DNA of 64,000 nt, from contig NC_056544.1 of the NCBI RefSeq assembly GCF_910596095.1, positions 11,579,155-11,643,154 on the forward strand. Direction: 5' to 3'. This document shows positions 52,783-64,000 of the stretch, one piece after another (position 1 is the first letter of the stretch; each line of letters opens with the position of its first letter). Source of the DNA: Thunnus maccoyii (Eukaryota > Chordata > Actinopteri > Scombriformes > Scombridae). The notes under the pieces were generated by a model. The model was not told where the DNA came from and searched no databases. It worked only from the letters and a program-made list of their open reading frames with translations. The translations under genes and the position numbers were made by a program.

Positions 52783-55700
52783 ATGAGCCAAAGGGACACA
52801 CTGGTTCATTTGTTCGCTGGAGGGTGAGTTTAGTAACCAACCAACAAACATCAAACATTTTATTAAGATAAAGGTGGTAGTTTTTATTTTAACAATCGCA
52901 ACAATGAAACATGACTCGTTTGTCCATTTAGCTAGCTAACAAGAGCTGCGCGTGCATGTGTCACAACCCTGGCAGCGGTGCGCACGTCACTGTCAGAATA
53001 GTTCAAACTGAACTTCCGGTTAACACTCTAAAAAATTACAAATTTTCATCGTGAAACATTAAAATAAACGTGTCTAGAGGGCGGGTTTCTGTGTATATGT
53101 AGTTTTAATGAGTCCACCGAGGTATTCAACTGGACTTTTGTTTTTGTTTGCTCGTAAATAACCAACAAACGGCTTCTATTGAAGTGACATTACTTTATGC
53201 TTATATTCTGAAGGAGAATGTCATTTTTTTCCGGTCTCCTTGTAGTTTTCTCTCCAGCTTGATGTAACTCTACTGCAGTCACACTAGTGATACTCATTTT
53301 CTCCACAGACATTAATTAGGTGAATGAGACTGAATGTAGGTTACAGGTCAGTGCAGGTGGAGTGAACAGTGTAATTAATTTCTTTATCTTTATTGCTATC
53401 ATGTAACCAGGAACGTGGAAACTATTTTCTGGAAGGGAGTGCTGTTGGGGGGGGGGGGCAGGATGGGGCATGGACTACCTCACCCGTCCACATAGACTAC
53501 TTTATCCCTCACACCGTTATCACTTCTTTCATTGTAACCCACCCACAGCAGTGCCGATTAGACTGAGCTATTAGGTTTTAATTTCAAATAATTTGAGAAG
53601 TATACAGCTATTAAGAAAACTAGAAAGTAATATTTAGATGTTCACAAAGCATTTTTATTGTTATGATAAGAAAAAAGGGTTCATATCAAAGTCACATAGC
53701 CTTTGTCATGCATGCTCATATCAATCATGAAACCTTAATAAAATCCTTTAATAAAAATGCCAAAAGTCATTATGACAAATCATATGCCCTTGAAGGTACA
53801 AATATTTGTAGCCTACTTGAACGAGGGACCACATCTGAATGAAGGCTTGCTATTCCATATAGTCATATATCTCAAAATAAATAGAGTGAAACAGAACATG
53901 AGACCAAACGAAAATAGGTGAGAATAGAAAAACAGGTACCTGCAGTTAGGTCAGCTGGTGCGTGGAACCTCGCACATTTGGACACTTCAGAACTGTCAGC
54001 TGTCGTTTCTGTCTCTTTCTCGGGCGATTAGCATACTCAGAGGGAGGTTTTGAAAAGAAATCAAATGTCTTCTTTTGCGACATTGCCTTAAAGCACTAGC
54101 CTAATTTGACCCCACTTGCTAGCTGACCAGGACAACGTGCACACGCATCAAAAGTTCTAACATGTAAAAATTGCTCTGTGTGTTTACGTCTACGTGAATA
54201 TGTCAGACTGCATATATGTGCACATCATGTTAGTATGTGACATTTACTAACTGCAGACATTTTCATTCATTATTTTGTATTTTATGAATGCCCATATATG
54301 CTACAGCATATGTTGTATTAAACTTTTTCAACATGGGTCAACGGTTTTTCCTGCTAGGTTGTTAAGGAGCCCTTCTGGGCTCAAGATAATGCAAACCGCA
54401 CCGGCCTGTCTGTTTGTTTACATAGTTAAAAACGTAGAAAGTGCTTTGAGCAGGAGACAGGCTTATCATTTCTGACAATCACATCACTAGGTTATGAAAG
54501 CATATATTCTTTATGTTGTAAAGAAATATGAAAGTCAGACAAAAGTTTGGTGCAGTAAAGGGAAGCTTTCGATGGCAGCCCTACTTCCAACGTCTCTGCA
54601 TGTAGCTCAGTTTATTTCTTTGTTTCCAACACCTATTAATGTTAAGGACTTCCATATACTGCAGATGAGCATTATTACCCTGCAGAGATTTATTTGATAG
54701 CATTTGGTCCCAAAAACCGTCATCTTAAACTGTATTGTGTAACTGTCCAAAATGTAGGTGGGAGTTAATTTTAGGGATTGAAACTCTGGTAAAATTCAAG
54801 TTTTCTGCTGTTTCTGAGAGGATCTGTTGTAAACCGGTGACGAATGCCACAAAATAAGGTTAGTATGACTACTATAGTTTAGGGATTTTCGCCGCATACA
54901 GTAGGTGAGCAACACTCCTCATTTACCATTCTGTGGACAGGTCTGACAACTTGTTGATCAAAGAAAATGTAAAAACAGACGCAAAATTTAGCAGTTTATT
55001 GACGCAGTATGTGTTTCTTGTTTTCTTTTTAATCCTTTGTCTTTAGTTTCTATGCGTCTGTTACCTCTTCTTTCATCTCTGCACCAAACCATTGACATTC
55101 AAATATGGTAATCTCACACCACAACTCTGTTATCTCTTTTGTCAGGGATTTCAACTCTGATAACAACACAGGACACATTGCTATCTTGAATAAGCAGAAT
55201 CTGATTTACTTTCCCCCCAAAACCCTGAGCTGGAGGCCTAGGCACAGTGCTTTCCTCTCACAGCCCACAGCCGTTGAGACACACACACACATGCAGCAGC
55301 CGACATAGCCCTGAAAGTAGGCCAAGGGTCACTGCTGCCTGTGAGCATGAATGTGGGTCGGTCTTTTGAAAGGTAAATATAGCTGTTGCTGCTCAAAAGA
55401 GACTGCAAATAGAGGAATTTGTTGCAAGCTGCCAGGATGTCAGCATACACCGCTGTAGAGCTGCAACTAATATTAACATAACCTGACACACAGAGTATTT
55501 TATACGAGTTGTCTCTGCGATAGTCAACAAGCACTTTCTAATTTTTTGGTGGTTTTACTTTGAAGCTACCAGTCCCATTGTGGAAAGCACCAAGGTTCAA
55601 CTAACCACAATAAGTGGCGCGGTGAGAGAACATTGTTTTGAGATTACGTCTGGCAGCCCTGGGCTTATAAAACTAGCGTGTATTAGTTTGAGTGAAAATG

Positions 55701-58700
55701 GATAATAAAGTGACATTTATCTGCGCGTCTTGCATAACGTTTTTAGATAATGAGACTGAAATTTCTAATGACTGGAATTAGTTTGGATTTAGTTTGTTTA
55801 CATGCTGCTGGGTTCAGTCAGAGTTGAGGTCAAAGTCTAAGCAACGTGATCACGAGTTTCTTCGGTTCATTTGTGAGCAGTCATGTCTTTATTTACTTGT
55901 GTGTGAGTTCAGCGAGCCACCTGAACAACAGTCGAATATTCATAACACCTTATTTTCGCCCTCTCGGATGGCGAAAATCAATAAACTGGTTCCAGTTACA
56001 CTGAGCCGTGTTTGTTTTCTGCATCATGAAACCAGTCAGATACTTTTAGCTGGTAGCTCAACACATCTCAGTATCTTGTGAATGACAACACCAGGTCATG
56101 TTGTATGGATGTGTGCCTACTTGTAGATAATTTTAGATTAGAATTTTAGCTCAGAGGAATAACAGATTGTGTTTTACCGATAATAGGACGGTTTAAAAAA
56201 CAACATAAACAAAAAAACACTGAAAAAGGGAATAGGACTAATGACAATAGGATATGACACGGCCCATGTTCATATAAAAAGCTTTTTGTTTTTCATGCAG
56301 TTATTTTAATTTCTGTTCTCTTCTAGATGTGGAGGTACAGTGGGTGCTATTTTGACTTGTCCTCTGGAAGTGGTGAAGACCAGACTGCAGTCCTCCTCCA
56401 TCACTCTCTACATCTCCGAAGTCCAACTCAGCACCGTCAACGGAGCTAGTGTGGCCCGTGTAGCCCCGCCAGGGCCTCTGCATTGTCTCAAGTAAGGAGA
56501 ATGACGCTAAACATTAATTTTATTTTATTTTATATGCCAGATGACTGTGTGGCTAAAAGAGGAGCATAACCTAGTCTTAACTAAAGGATGAAGAGGTAGG
56601 ATACTAATGTCATCTTTATTGTAATCAAATCTTAAGATTTTACTTTGACAAATACAGCTGGGTAAAATATATTAAATTGTTATATAAATATTGTTTGGGA
56701 TTTTGTAATATTGTGATACAGCTTAATTTTTCCCCCCAAACCACGTGTGATTGGTTTTCAAAATGCTGATGTGTAAATTAGGGGTGTATGGGTATGGTCA
56801 GCTTATGGACAGCTTTATACAACACAAAGCAATATGTAGAGGCAACTTCAATACATACAGTGTGCAAATAGAGACAAAGGTGATGTCTGACTGAGTTGAA
56901 AATGTGTTATCAGCTTGCAAGAAAATGTGTCACTATCTGCGTTTTATTACACATTCAGTGACAGTAAAGACGGGAGCAGAAGGAAGAAGGTCTGAAAGAA
57001 ACAAGTGAAATTCGTTTTGTAATCAGTCTCTGAACTGTGACACAAGTTCCGAGAATTAGTTTATTAATGGCTACGTTCACGTCACATGCTGAAGTGTAAT
57101 TTTTTGAAATTTTTTTTTTGCCTCCAAGTGACTCCGATCAGATTTTTCATGGAAGGGTGAACAAACCAAATCAGATTTCTTCATATCAGACCTGGGCCAC
57201 TTGCATATGTGGTCCTAGATCTGATTCATATCCAATCTCTGGCTAAGCGACCGCTGTCAGAACAGTCAGATTGGAGTTCAGTTTTTTTTTTACAATGTCT
57301 CACTTCTCTGTGCATACTGCCCGTCGTCGTCATTCAGTGTGGGCCCCTCACAGCCCAGTAAAAATAAACGTGTCGCCTTCTCGTTCTCATTCCCCTGGTC
57401 TGTATTATCTTCCGACTCCCACAACAAATAATCCCGGGCATGTGAGCTAGCACAGCTGTGTCATCCATGTTCATGATTTTACTGTCACACAAATGAAATC
57501 ATTACAGTTGAATTTGTTCATGCGTGTCAGTTTAGGACCTCAACGGTGTTCACACTGGAGCCGAATACATGTCACTTACAAACATGAACGTGAACCATCA
57601 ACACAATAATCGGATCTGACTAAAAAATTGGAATTGTAGCATTAAGGCCTGAAATGTGAATGTAGCCCAAAAGACACGGACTCAGACAGACTATAATACT
57701 CTTAAGTGAACCTGCTTTGAATTGTAAAAGCACAAATAGCCAAAAAATACATTCGCAGTGCATTTAGTCTATACACTACCCCTTGTATTTCTCATTTTGC
57801 GCGATCCATGAGGTTCCATTGCAGCTACTAACTGGAAAAAGTGTAAAACCCTCCCTGAAGAGCAGGTGACCTTTTAGACCCTTTTTTGGATTTTTTTTGT
57901 TTGCCACAGTGTTCTTGGCAGAGCTACTTGTTTAGAGAATAACTAAAAAAAAAAACCCAAAATATTTAGATAGTACAACAAATAAAACCCAGAGACAAAA
58001 TAAATCATTGTAAGCTTCATTTTGACCTCAAAGCTCTGTGCAGGTTTTGGGTGCTTTCTCCAAACAACTACTGGAAAGTCAGTGTTAGATATACATAATA
58101 AATTGTTCCTTTTTTTTTTTTTTGCAACCTCATATGTCGTCTATTATTCATCATATCATAAGACTCAGTGGAAAGTTACCAAAATGATGGGAAGTGAGAA
58201 TGAAGGGGAGTCCAACATTGGTTTGCCGCTTATTTGGAAGCGGCGGTTTTCACCTTCTGAGCCAAGTTGCATGATAAAGTAAATTTGATGCTGATTGAAA
58301 ACATCAGATCTCAGTCTGATCTGCCTCACATGTTGCCACAGTATTTATGTGATGGTACAGAAAGCCAGTGTGGCTGAAAACCAGCAATCAGTGTTTGTCA
58401 CTGAGGGTTAAACAGTGTTTAAGTCAATGTTCAACGTAACTATGGTGCTCTACTCTTGTTCTCTGGAAACCTATTTTCATGACTGGCACAGAGCACAGTG
58501 TTTAACAAAGTACATAACATACAAGCTGCTGTGTGTGGAATTTTTCCACTGCCAAATATTTTTGACTAATTATCTTTTATAAATTAAGAATCTTTGACAA
58601 ACTTCTCACATTTGACTTCACTTGTGCTGACATAAACCAAGTTCTTGTGGTGCCCTTGAGATAAACAGCTGCTGGCAGAAACTGTACACCGCTATTACAG

Positions 58701-61700
58701 AGCAGAGTAGGGCAGAAGAGGAAAGAGCGGTATGGCAAGGAAAGGAAAAACATACAAGTCGAAGTGGGTCAACATGCAGTGAGGTGAAGGCCTCGTTGCA
58801 TTTTAGTATGTTGATTAATGATTTGAGGGGTGGGACTGTGGGGAACACTGTCACTCCTGCCTCTGTGTGATATATAAGTAAACGCAATTACTCTCTATAC
58901 TCAAAGTGTGTCATACTGTAAATCACCCAAGCACATTTTTGAGTTGAAGTGTGAACTATGAACAGAGCGAGACAACTAGAGTATAAAAGCACAGCCAGAA
59001 ACCCACAAACTGAACAAAATACAGTCACATAGCTAATCTTAGATCGAGGGCCCTTTTCTTATCTAGACCTAGATTTGCCTTTGAGGCAGGCTGTGTGAAA
59101 ATGTGCAATGCGTGGAGGTGATTTGTAAGACATGCTTCCTCTGAATGAGGTTACTGGGTTAGATTGGAGAGAGATGTAGTCTTTGATCTCAGGTGACAAA
59201 AGAGAAAATAAACACGTGAGTTGTCTGTATAAACACCACCAGAGCAAGGGCATGTGTCATTTATTTTGGGTCTCTAAATATGTTGATAGTGACCCTGTAT
59301 TTAATGTCAGGCTGTATTGAGTGTCAGGCCCTGGCAGAATGCACAAGAAGCTAAAATTTACTGGCCCGTCTATTTAGGGGGCCCACATTGGATACAAATG
59401 GAGCCGTAAACAGAGATGTTGTGCCCGATGAAATGGCGTCTCTGCTATTTGACCTGGGACCTTGGATTTCCTTTCTATTCCCTATGATACTCTATAAACA
59501 TCAGTTCTCAATTCTGTACGTTTCCTCTGATCATACAGCATGTGAAGGATTTTCTGCACACTATTATGAGATAAAGAACTGTCGTGTCTGTAACGTAACC
59601 TCAGAATGGATCCTGCTTATACGATTTCAGTTGCCTAACATTAAAAATAAAAGTCTTCACATACTTTTGTTGAGCATTTTGGATTAAAAGATTACGAAGC
59701 AACTGTTCACATAACAACACCTGCATGCACAGCCAAGACATCTTTGAAGTCTGCCAACTTTAAACTTGCGCAGAGGGTACGAGTTATCCTCCATCCAATC
59801 ACATGATCATTAACCTAACAATATAATTTCATATAAAGCATATTACATGCATATTGAATGTACTGTATGCTTGTTGTATATTAAAACATGAAGTAAAATG
59901 TTTTCTCTCTCTGCAGGTTAATCCTTGAGAAAGAGGGACCCCGTTCACTCTTTAGAGGTCTGGGACCCAACCTTGTGGGTGTGGCACCTTCCAGGTATTT
60001 ACCCTCTCCTGCTTACTTAAGCCTTTGTGATGTCTTACCACAAATATACAGAATAAAGACAAAAGAAAGAGAGAAGAAAACATCCTGCACTTGTATATCT
60101 GATAAGCAACACAGAAGGTCACCACAGTATCAGAATCGAACACAAGCAAGACCAGTTATCAGAGGACAAAAGTGTGTCTGTGTCATTTCCTTCGCACGTT
60201 ACATCAAACCTGGGTGCACATTTTTGTAGAGTGCATTTGCTTCTGCTAGATCCTCTTAGATTTTCTTTTTTCAAGCTTCCGGCTCACTCAGAGCTTATGT
60301 TGGCGGCATAACAGCGAGCCACAAATACAGAAATGAATGGAGTTAAACTCCACAGCGCTGCAATGTAAATCTGTGTTTCAAATCCCAGCGGAAATGAGCA
60401 GGTTCCTTCAGTCTTAGCTTGGCTGGTTAGAGTTACATAACTCAGTCAATTAAAGTCTGAATGAAACAGCAGCAGCAGCAGGCGGTAGCGGCCAGCTGTG
60501 ACACCACCATCATGTGACTGCTGTTGTTGTTGTGTTGTGTTGTGTGTTGTTGTATTATCACAATGGAGTTCCTATAGGGAGACAGTTGTGTTTGTGTCTA
60601 ATCCCCCTCCCTGACCTGTCTAGTTCTCCTTAGCTACAGCTGCATCACATGGCCATTGTCATCCAGTTCAGTCTCTCTGAGTCATCCTTGCCATACTCTC
60701 ATACTCTCTCTCCCGCCATGTTTGTCATTCTCTTCCTATATTAATTCAGAATCGTTCTATGCTCGCGGTCGCTCGCGGTCTAGGCTGTCTCCCTCTGTCA
60801 GACTCAGACTCTCTGAGGGGCAGAAAATGCTCTCGGGTGTGTGTGTGTGTGTGTGTGTGTGCGTGTGTTTCAGTCACATGGGCTAGGTGTCCAGCTGTGG
60901 AAATGGCAGCTTGTTTCCTGATCGTGGCAGCTATAGCAAACTGAGCTATAAGAACATATTGTTACGTAAGGAATAAACCAGATGAACTCAACGGCAACAC
61001 ATGATCTTTCCTTTTCTGTCTTATGTGTAGTTTTATGTAGAACTCGCTCTGTTATGTTTTTCTTTTAAAATCCTCCAAATCATATTCAGATCATTTTCCC
61101 TGGCTGTGATATTACACATAAAGAATATATCATAACATATCTATATTTTGTACCAAATCATACTTATATTGGGTTCAATTCAAGATGCAATTAATTATGA
61201 CTTCACTGCTAAATCAAATGTAATTCATTCATTCAGGATACCTTTTTTTAAATTATTTTATTCATTATTTTTTATTATTTCCTTTTTAATTCACACTTGT
61301 ATATTTCTTCTAATTTTATTATCTTTGAATATGTGCAGCATCAAGGCTTTGTAGGTATGAAACGAGGACAAAGGAAATGCACGCACATTGACACAGACAA
61401 TTTTGAACATCTCTGTGAGGAGAAGAAAGGGAAAACCTCGATGAAATGTCAATATGTTTAGAGACACAATTGTAAAGAACTCCTCCATTGACGTCATGAG
61501 TGACATTCTTATTAAACCTTCACACATTGGTCAGAGCACCCATAGTTCAAAGACTGTGACAGGTAATAAAATTTAATTAATTTTTGTAGCAAGTAGTTAA
61601 ATAAATTGCTAAACTAATGTGGGTCACTGGGTAACGTGTTGCCATTGCGTTCTGAAGGTTTTCTTATTATAGAAGATGTATGAAAATACAACATGCATAG

Positions 61701-61971
61701 ATGCAACATCTCCACTCAGATTAATTACAGTCTAATTTTGGTAATCTAATGCTGTAGATGCGATATAACTGAATTAAATAACAGATTTATTGCTTTTTTT
61801 TATCTACCAGGGGAGGTTTGGGTTGCTGGGCTGCAGAGTTATTCTCTCATGTTACAATTTGGAAACAGCACTGCGACTCTGATGCTGGAAAGCTAAAAAA
61901 AAAAATCTTTTGATGCTAATGAGAGCATGGTCCACCGGGCATGCTGCTGGGCTTCATTAGCAACACACGCG

Positions 61972-62006
<35 letters not shown>

Positions 62007-62779
62007 GTGCATACAGGACAGTTTGCACCACCAGCACTACTCATTATGTATGAGAGATGCACATACACATTCAGACCTGCTCACATCATTCATCTCTCAT
62101 ACACGGAGCACTATGATTATGTTGTGCATGCATGCTCTCGATCCAGAACGAGGGCAGGGACGGGATGTCATTGGGTTTAATTCCAGTCAGCAGGAATATC
62201 GACTAAATCCTGTGATTTTATTTAGTGAGGAGCAGCTAGGATCATGGGAGATAAATCTGCTACTAAAGCTCACCATGAGATTGAGATACATACACACACA
62301 CACAGCACAGATAAACTCCTTTCAGTGGCTTGCCTTTATGCTACATATTAGCTGTGCTTAGCTCTATTGCAAGCCTTCATGTACCGTTTAGGCAATGTTT
62401 TATCTCAAGGCTCAAGGCTTTGCTATTCTTTTTTATAAATTATGCAGTTATTTAAAAAAAAATTCTGTTTCCCCTTTACTTAACTCATGGTCCCACTCAG
62501 TGAATTAAATTCCTGAATACTCATCATTCAGTTTTTGTTGCAGATTTGTCCTTTTGACCTGTGTTCAAACTGAAGAAGCTAATAGTTTGTAGGAGAAGCG
62601 TCGGCATTAGTCAGAGCATCTTAACCACTGTTCTTAATTTCTGGCTGACCTGTGTCCCCATGGTGTTATTTGCCACAGGGCGATCTACTTTGCTGCCTAT
62701 TCAACAGCCAAGGAGAAACTGAATGGCGTGCTGGAGCCAGACTCTACCTACGTGCACATGGTGTCAGCTGGGATGGCAG
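52783..62779 (+). CDS. slc25a36: Mitochondrial pyrimidine nucleotide carrier SLC25A36, 3' part beyond the window
   Basis: Inner-membrane carrier exchanging cytosine, uracil and related nucleotides for mitochondrial nucleic acid synthesis. Four coding exons, 52783-52823, 56327-56491, 59917-59994 and 62679-62779, join in frame to 128 codons plus 1 nt, of about 310 in the family. Exon 1 encodes [14 protein letters not shown]. Exon 2 completes the first carrier signature PLEVVK with [14 protein letters not shown], then [17 protein letters not shown] and GPLHCLK. Exon 3 has [20 protein letters not shown]. Exon 4 has [20 protein letters not shown] and [10 protein letters not shown], leading into the second repeat, which is not in the window. 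The [13 protein letters not shown] segment separates it from SLC25A33. The start is the family-conserved MSQRDTL. Introns of 3.5, 3.4 and 2.7 kb hold a MITE and microsatellites. The gene is divergent from marchf2 and outside the 19p13.2-type block. Confidence 0.95.
57069..57668. mobile_element. MITE with GGCTACRTTCACRT terminal inverted repeats
   Basis: The left end is GGCTACGTTCACGTCACATG. The right end in reverse is GGGCTACATTCACATTTCAG. Subterminal CCGATCAGATTTTTC and AATCGGATCTGAC are also inverted relative to each other. The element is 600 bp and has no transposase. It lies in slc25a36 intron 2. Confidence 0.8.
60837..60868. repeat. (GT)n microsatellite
   Basis: GT tract with one GC interruption. 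Confidence 0.97.
61974..62003. repeat. (CA)n microsatellite
   Basis: A 30-bp CA tract in slc25a36 intron 3. Confidence 0.97.
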
Positions 62780-62802
62780 GTAATGATGGCTCCTTCTCCC
62801 CC

Positions 62803-62803
<1 letters not shown>

Positions 62804-62851
<48 letters not shown>

Positions 62852-62852
62852 G
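62804..62852. repeat. (TGTC)n microsatellite next to the exon 4 donor
   Basis: Twelve TGTC units beginning only about 24 nt after the slc25a36 exon 4 donor. Confidence 0.98.
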
Positions 62853-63924
62853 ATATCTGCCTGTTTGTCTGTCAGTCTGCCTGGGCAGTGTTTCTCACTG
62901 ATGGGTTTTATATATTTAAAAAAAAAAACATGTTAAAGAATTATTCAGTTTGTCTTCCTCAGACAGATTTCATTTTTCTTTTTCTTCTCATCAGTTTTTT
63001 TTTTCAGTTTGAAATATCCCAGAGTATTACTTCACCCCTTCCCCCTTTACTCCCTTTCCATATACATACATGTGTGGGATGGTGGGATCTTCACAAACTT
63101 AGAAGTTTGTTAATAACTAAAGCATGCTAAAGCTAAATAATATTTTTTGTTGTAAGTGGGCATTACTTACTCAGCTGTTTCATGTACACAAATATATCAA
63201 TAGAGGGTTTATCAGAAAGCACAATTTAAGACTCTCAGGATCAGAATAACCTTGAATATAGATTGTGGTGCCAACGGCCTCAGTTTGTTTATTGTGACAC
63301 TAAGCCATGACATTTACAGAAATCAATTTGTCAAAATCACTGCGCTTTCTATCAATTCATCAATTCAAGTGAAGAGCTGAACTCTTGTCTGGCATTTTAG
63401 GAAAACTGTAAAAAACAACAACAAAAAAAGCATCTCGAAGTGATGCCAATCACATCTTTACTGCTTACCTTTATCTGAGCATTTACTTTAACTGCACTGA
63501 GATAATACCGTATCTGTGTCTGTTCATGATGGCCTTGACAGCCCACATATAGTAGAGGAGGCAAGAGCTTATCTCAGCAGTCTCAGCAGATAAGACAAAT
63601 CACCCAGGCATATTAAGCTGTATTGTGCCTTGTGTGTCACTGCTGACGTTTATACTACTGTATGCATTTTCAGCAGTTTGACAAAAAGAGTGACAACACA
63701 TGGTCCTCAAAGTTTAGGTTGTGCTTTCCTCTTCTTTTAGCCCAGTTGTCCCCCATGTCCTCCTTTTTTTTTCTCCTCTCATCGCCCCTCTTTCCTTTTT
63801 TTTTTTTTTTTTTTTTAATTCTTTAATTTTGAGCCCTCTCCAGAGGACTCTGTAAATGGTTTAACATCCCAGTTGTTACTTAAACAGTGTGGTCTGGGCC
63901 CCCTTCTTTACTCTGTGTGTATAG
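62853..63924 (+). other. slc25a36: slc25a36 intron 4, visible part
   Basis: AT-rich with a 21-bp T run at 63796-63816. Otherwise nothing is recognisable before the candidate exon at 63925. Confidence 0.6.
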
Positions 63925-63985
63925 AGGAGAGAGCACGGCCCCCAAAGGTCAACCGGGGCCCCTGGCACTCGGGCGGACACGTCAG
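63925..63985 (+). other. slc25a36: Candidate alternative (poison-type) exon of slc25a36
   Basis: A 61-nt GC-rich island sits between a TGTGTGTATAG acceptor and a CGTCAG|GTAGCA donor. Read in the phase left by exon 4 it encodes EERARPPKVNRGPWHSGGHV, with no similarity to the carrier fold. Because 61 is not a multiple of 3, inclusion would shift the frame before the canonical next exon. Read through, a TAG stop comes at 63987-63989. It could also be a chance pair of splice sites. Confidence 0.3.
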
Positions 63986-64000
63986 GTAGCACCCCATTTC

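Larger units (their letters stand above)
52824..62678 (+). other. slc25a36: slc25a36 introns 1-3
   Basis: Outside the three internal exons these contain a 12-bp G run at 53447-53458, a TIR element at 57069-57668, and microsatellites at 60837-60868 (GT) and 61974-62003 (CA). A TCTCTCCC-rich stretch lies at 60690-60720. No nested gene or RNA is recognised. The ORFs of 60-144 codons look like chance or repeat-derived frames. Confidence 0.65.

Noticed and set aside
59388-59687. 99-codon ORF in slc25a36 intron 2
   Set aside because: No recognisable domain, AT-rich codon use, and no splice signals linking it to the carrier exons.

Overview
The window is nuclear DNA from a ray-finned fish, probably a percomorph teleost. 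The genes are split into short exons with GT-AG introns, intergenic DNA is AT-rich with long CA/GT microsatellites, and there are many small terminal-inverted-repeat (TIR) elements of kinds common in teleosts. The species cannot be named from the sequence.

Six protein-coding genes can be assembled by splicing exons. From left to right they are: cers4-like ceramide synthase (minus strand, last exons beyond position 1); ctxn1 cortexin (minus, single coding exon at 11.6-11.9 kb with a separate 5' UTR exon near 15.4 kb); timm44 (minus, 13 coding exons, 21.6-30.6 kb); rab11b (plus, 5 exons, 32.6-38.1 kb); marchf2 (minus, 4 coding exons, 41.4-43.6 kb); and slc25a36 (plus, first 4 coding exons, 52.8-62.8 kb, running off the right end). 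Every exon junction keeps frame. The summed lengths (446 aa timm44, 218 aa rab11b, 248 aa marchf2, 91 aa ctxn1) fit the vertebrate families. The first five genes are all found on human 19p13.2, which supports the orthology calls. slc25a36 is on another human chromosome, so a synteny breakpoint probably lies between about 46 and 52 kb.

Two tRNA genes, Arg-CCT and initiator Met-CAT, sit 3 bp apart on the plus strand inside a cers4 intron, with no Pol III terminator between them.

The genes belong to unrelated pathways: sphingolipid N-acylation in the ER, a neuronal membrane microprotein, mitochondrial protein import, recycling-endosome traffic, membrane-bound E3 ubiquitin ligation, and mitochondrial pyrimidine nucleotide transport. 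They are neighbours by ancestry, not a functional operon. timm44/rab11b and marchf2/slc25a36 are divergent pairs; rab11b/marchf2 are convergent.

The rest is introns and intergenic DNA. Notable contents are four same-orientation copies of one roughly 500-bp dispersed repeat, a roughly 530-bp duplicated block upstream of slc25a36, several TIR elements (one with clear TTAA target duplications, one hAT-like element carrying a nested second element), a dead Tc1-type transposase fragment, and many microsatellites. No CRISPR array, bacterial system or virus-derived gene was seen.
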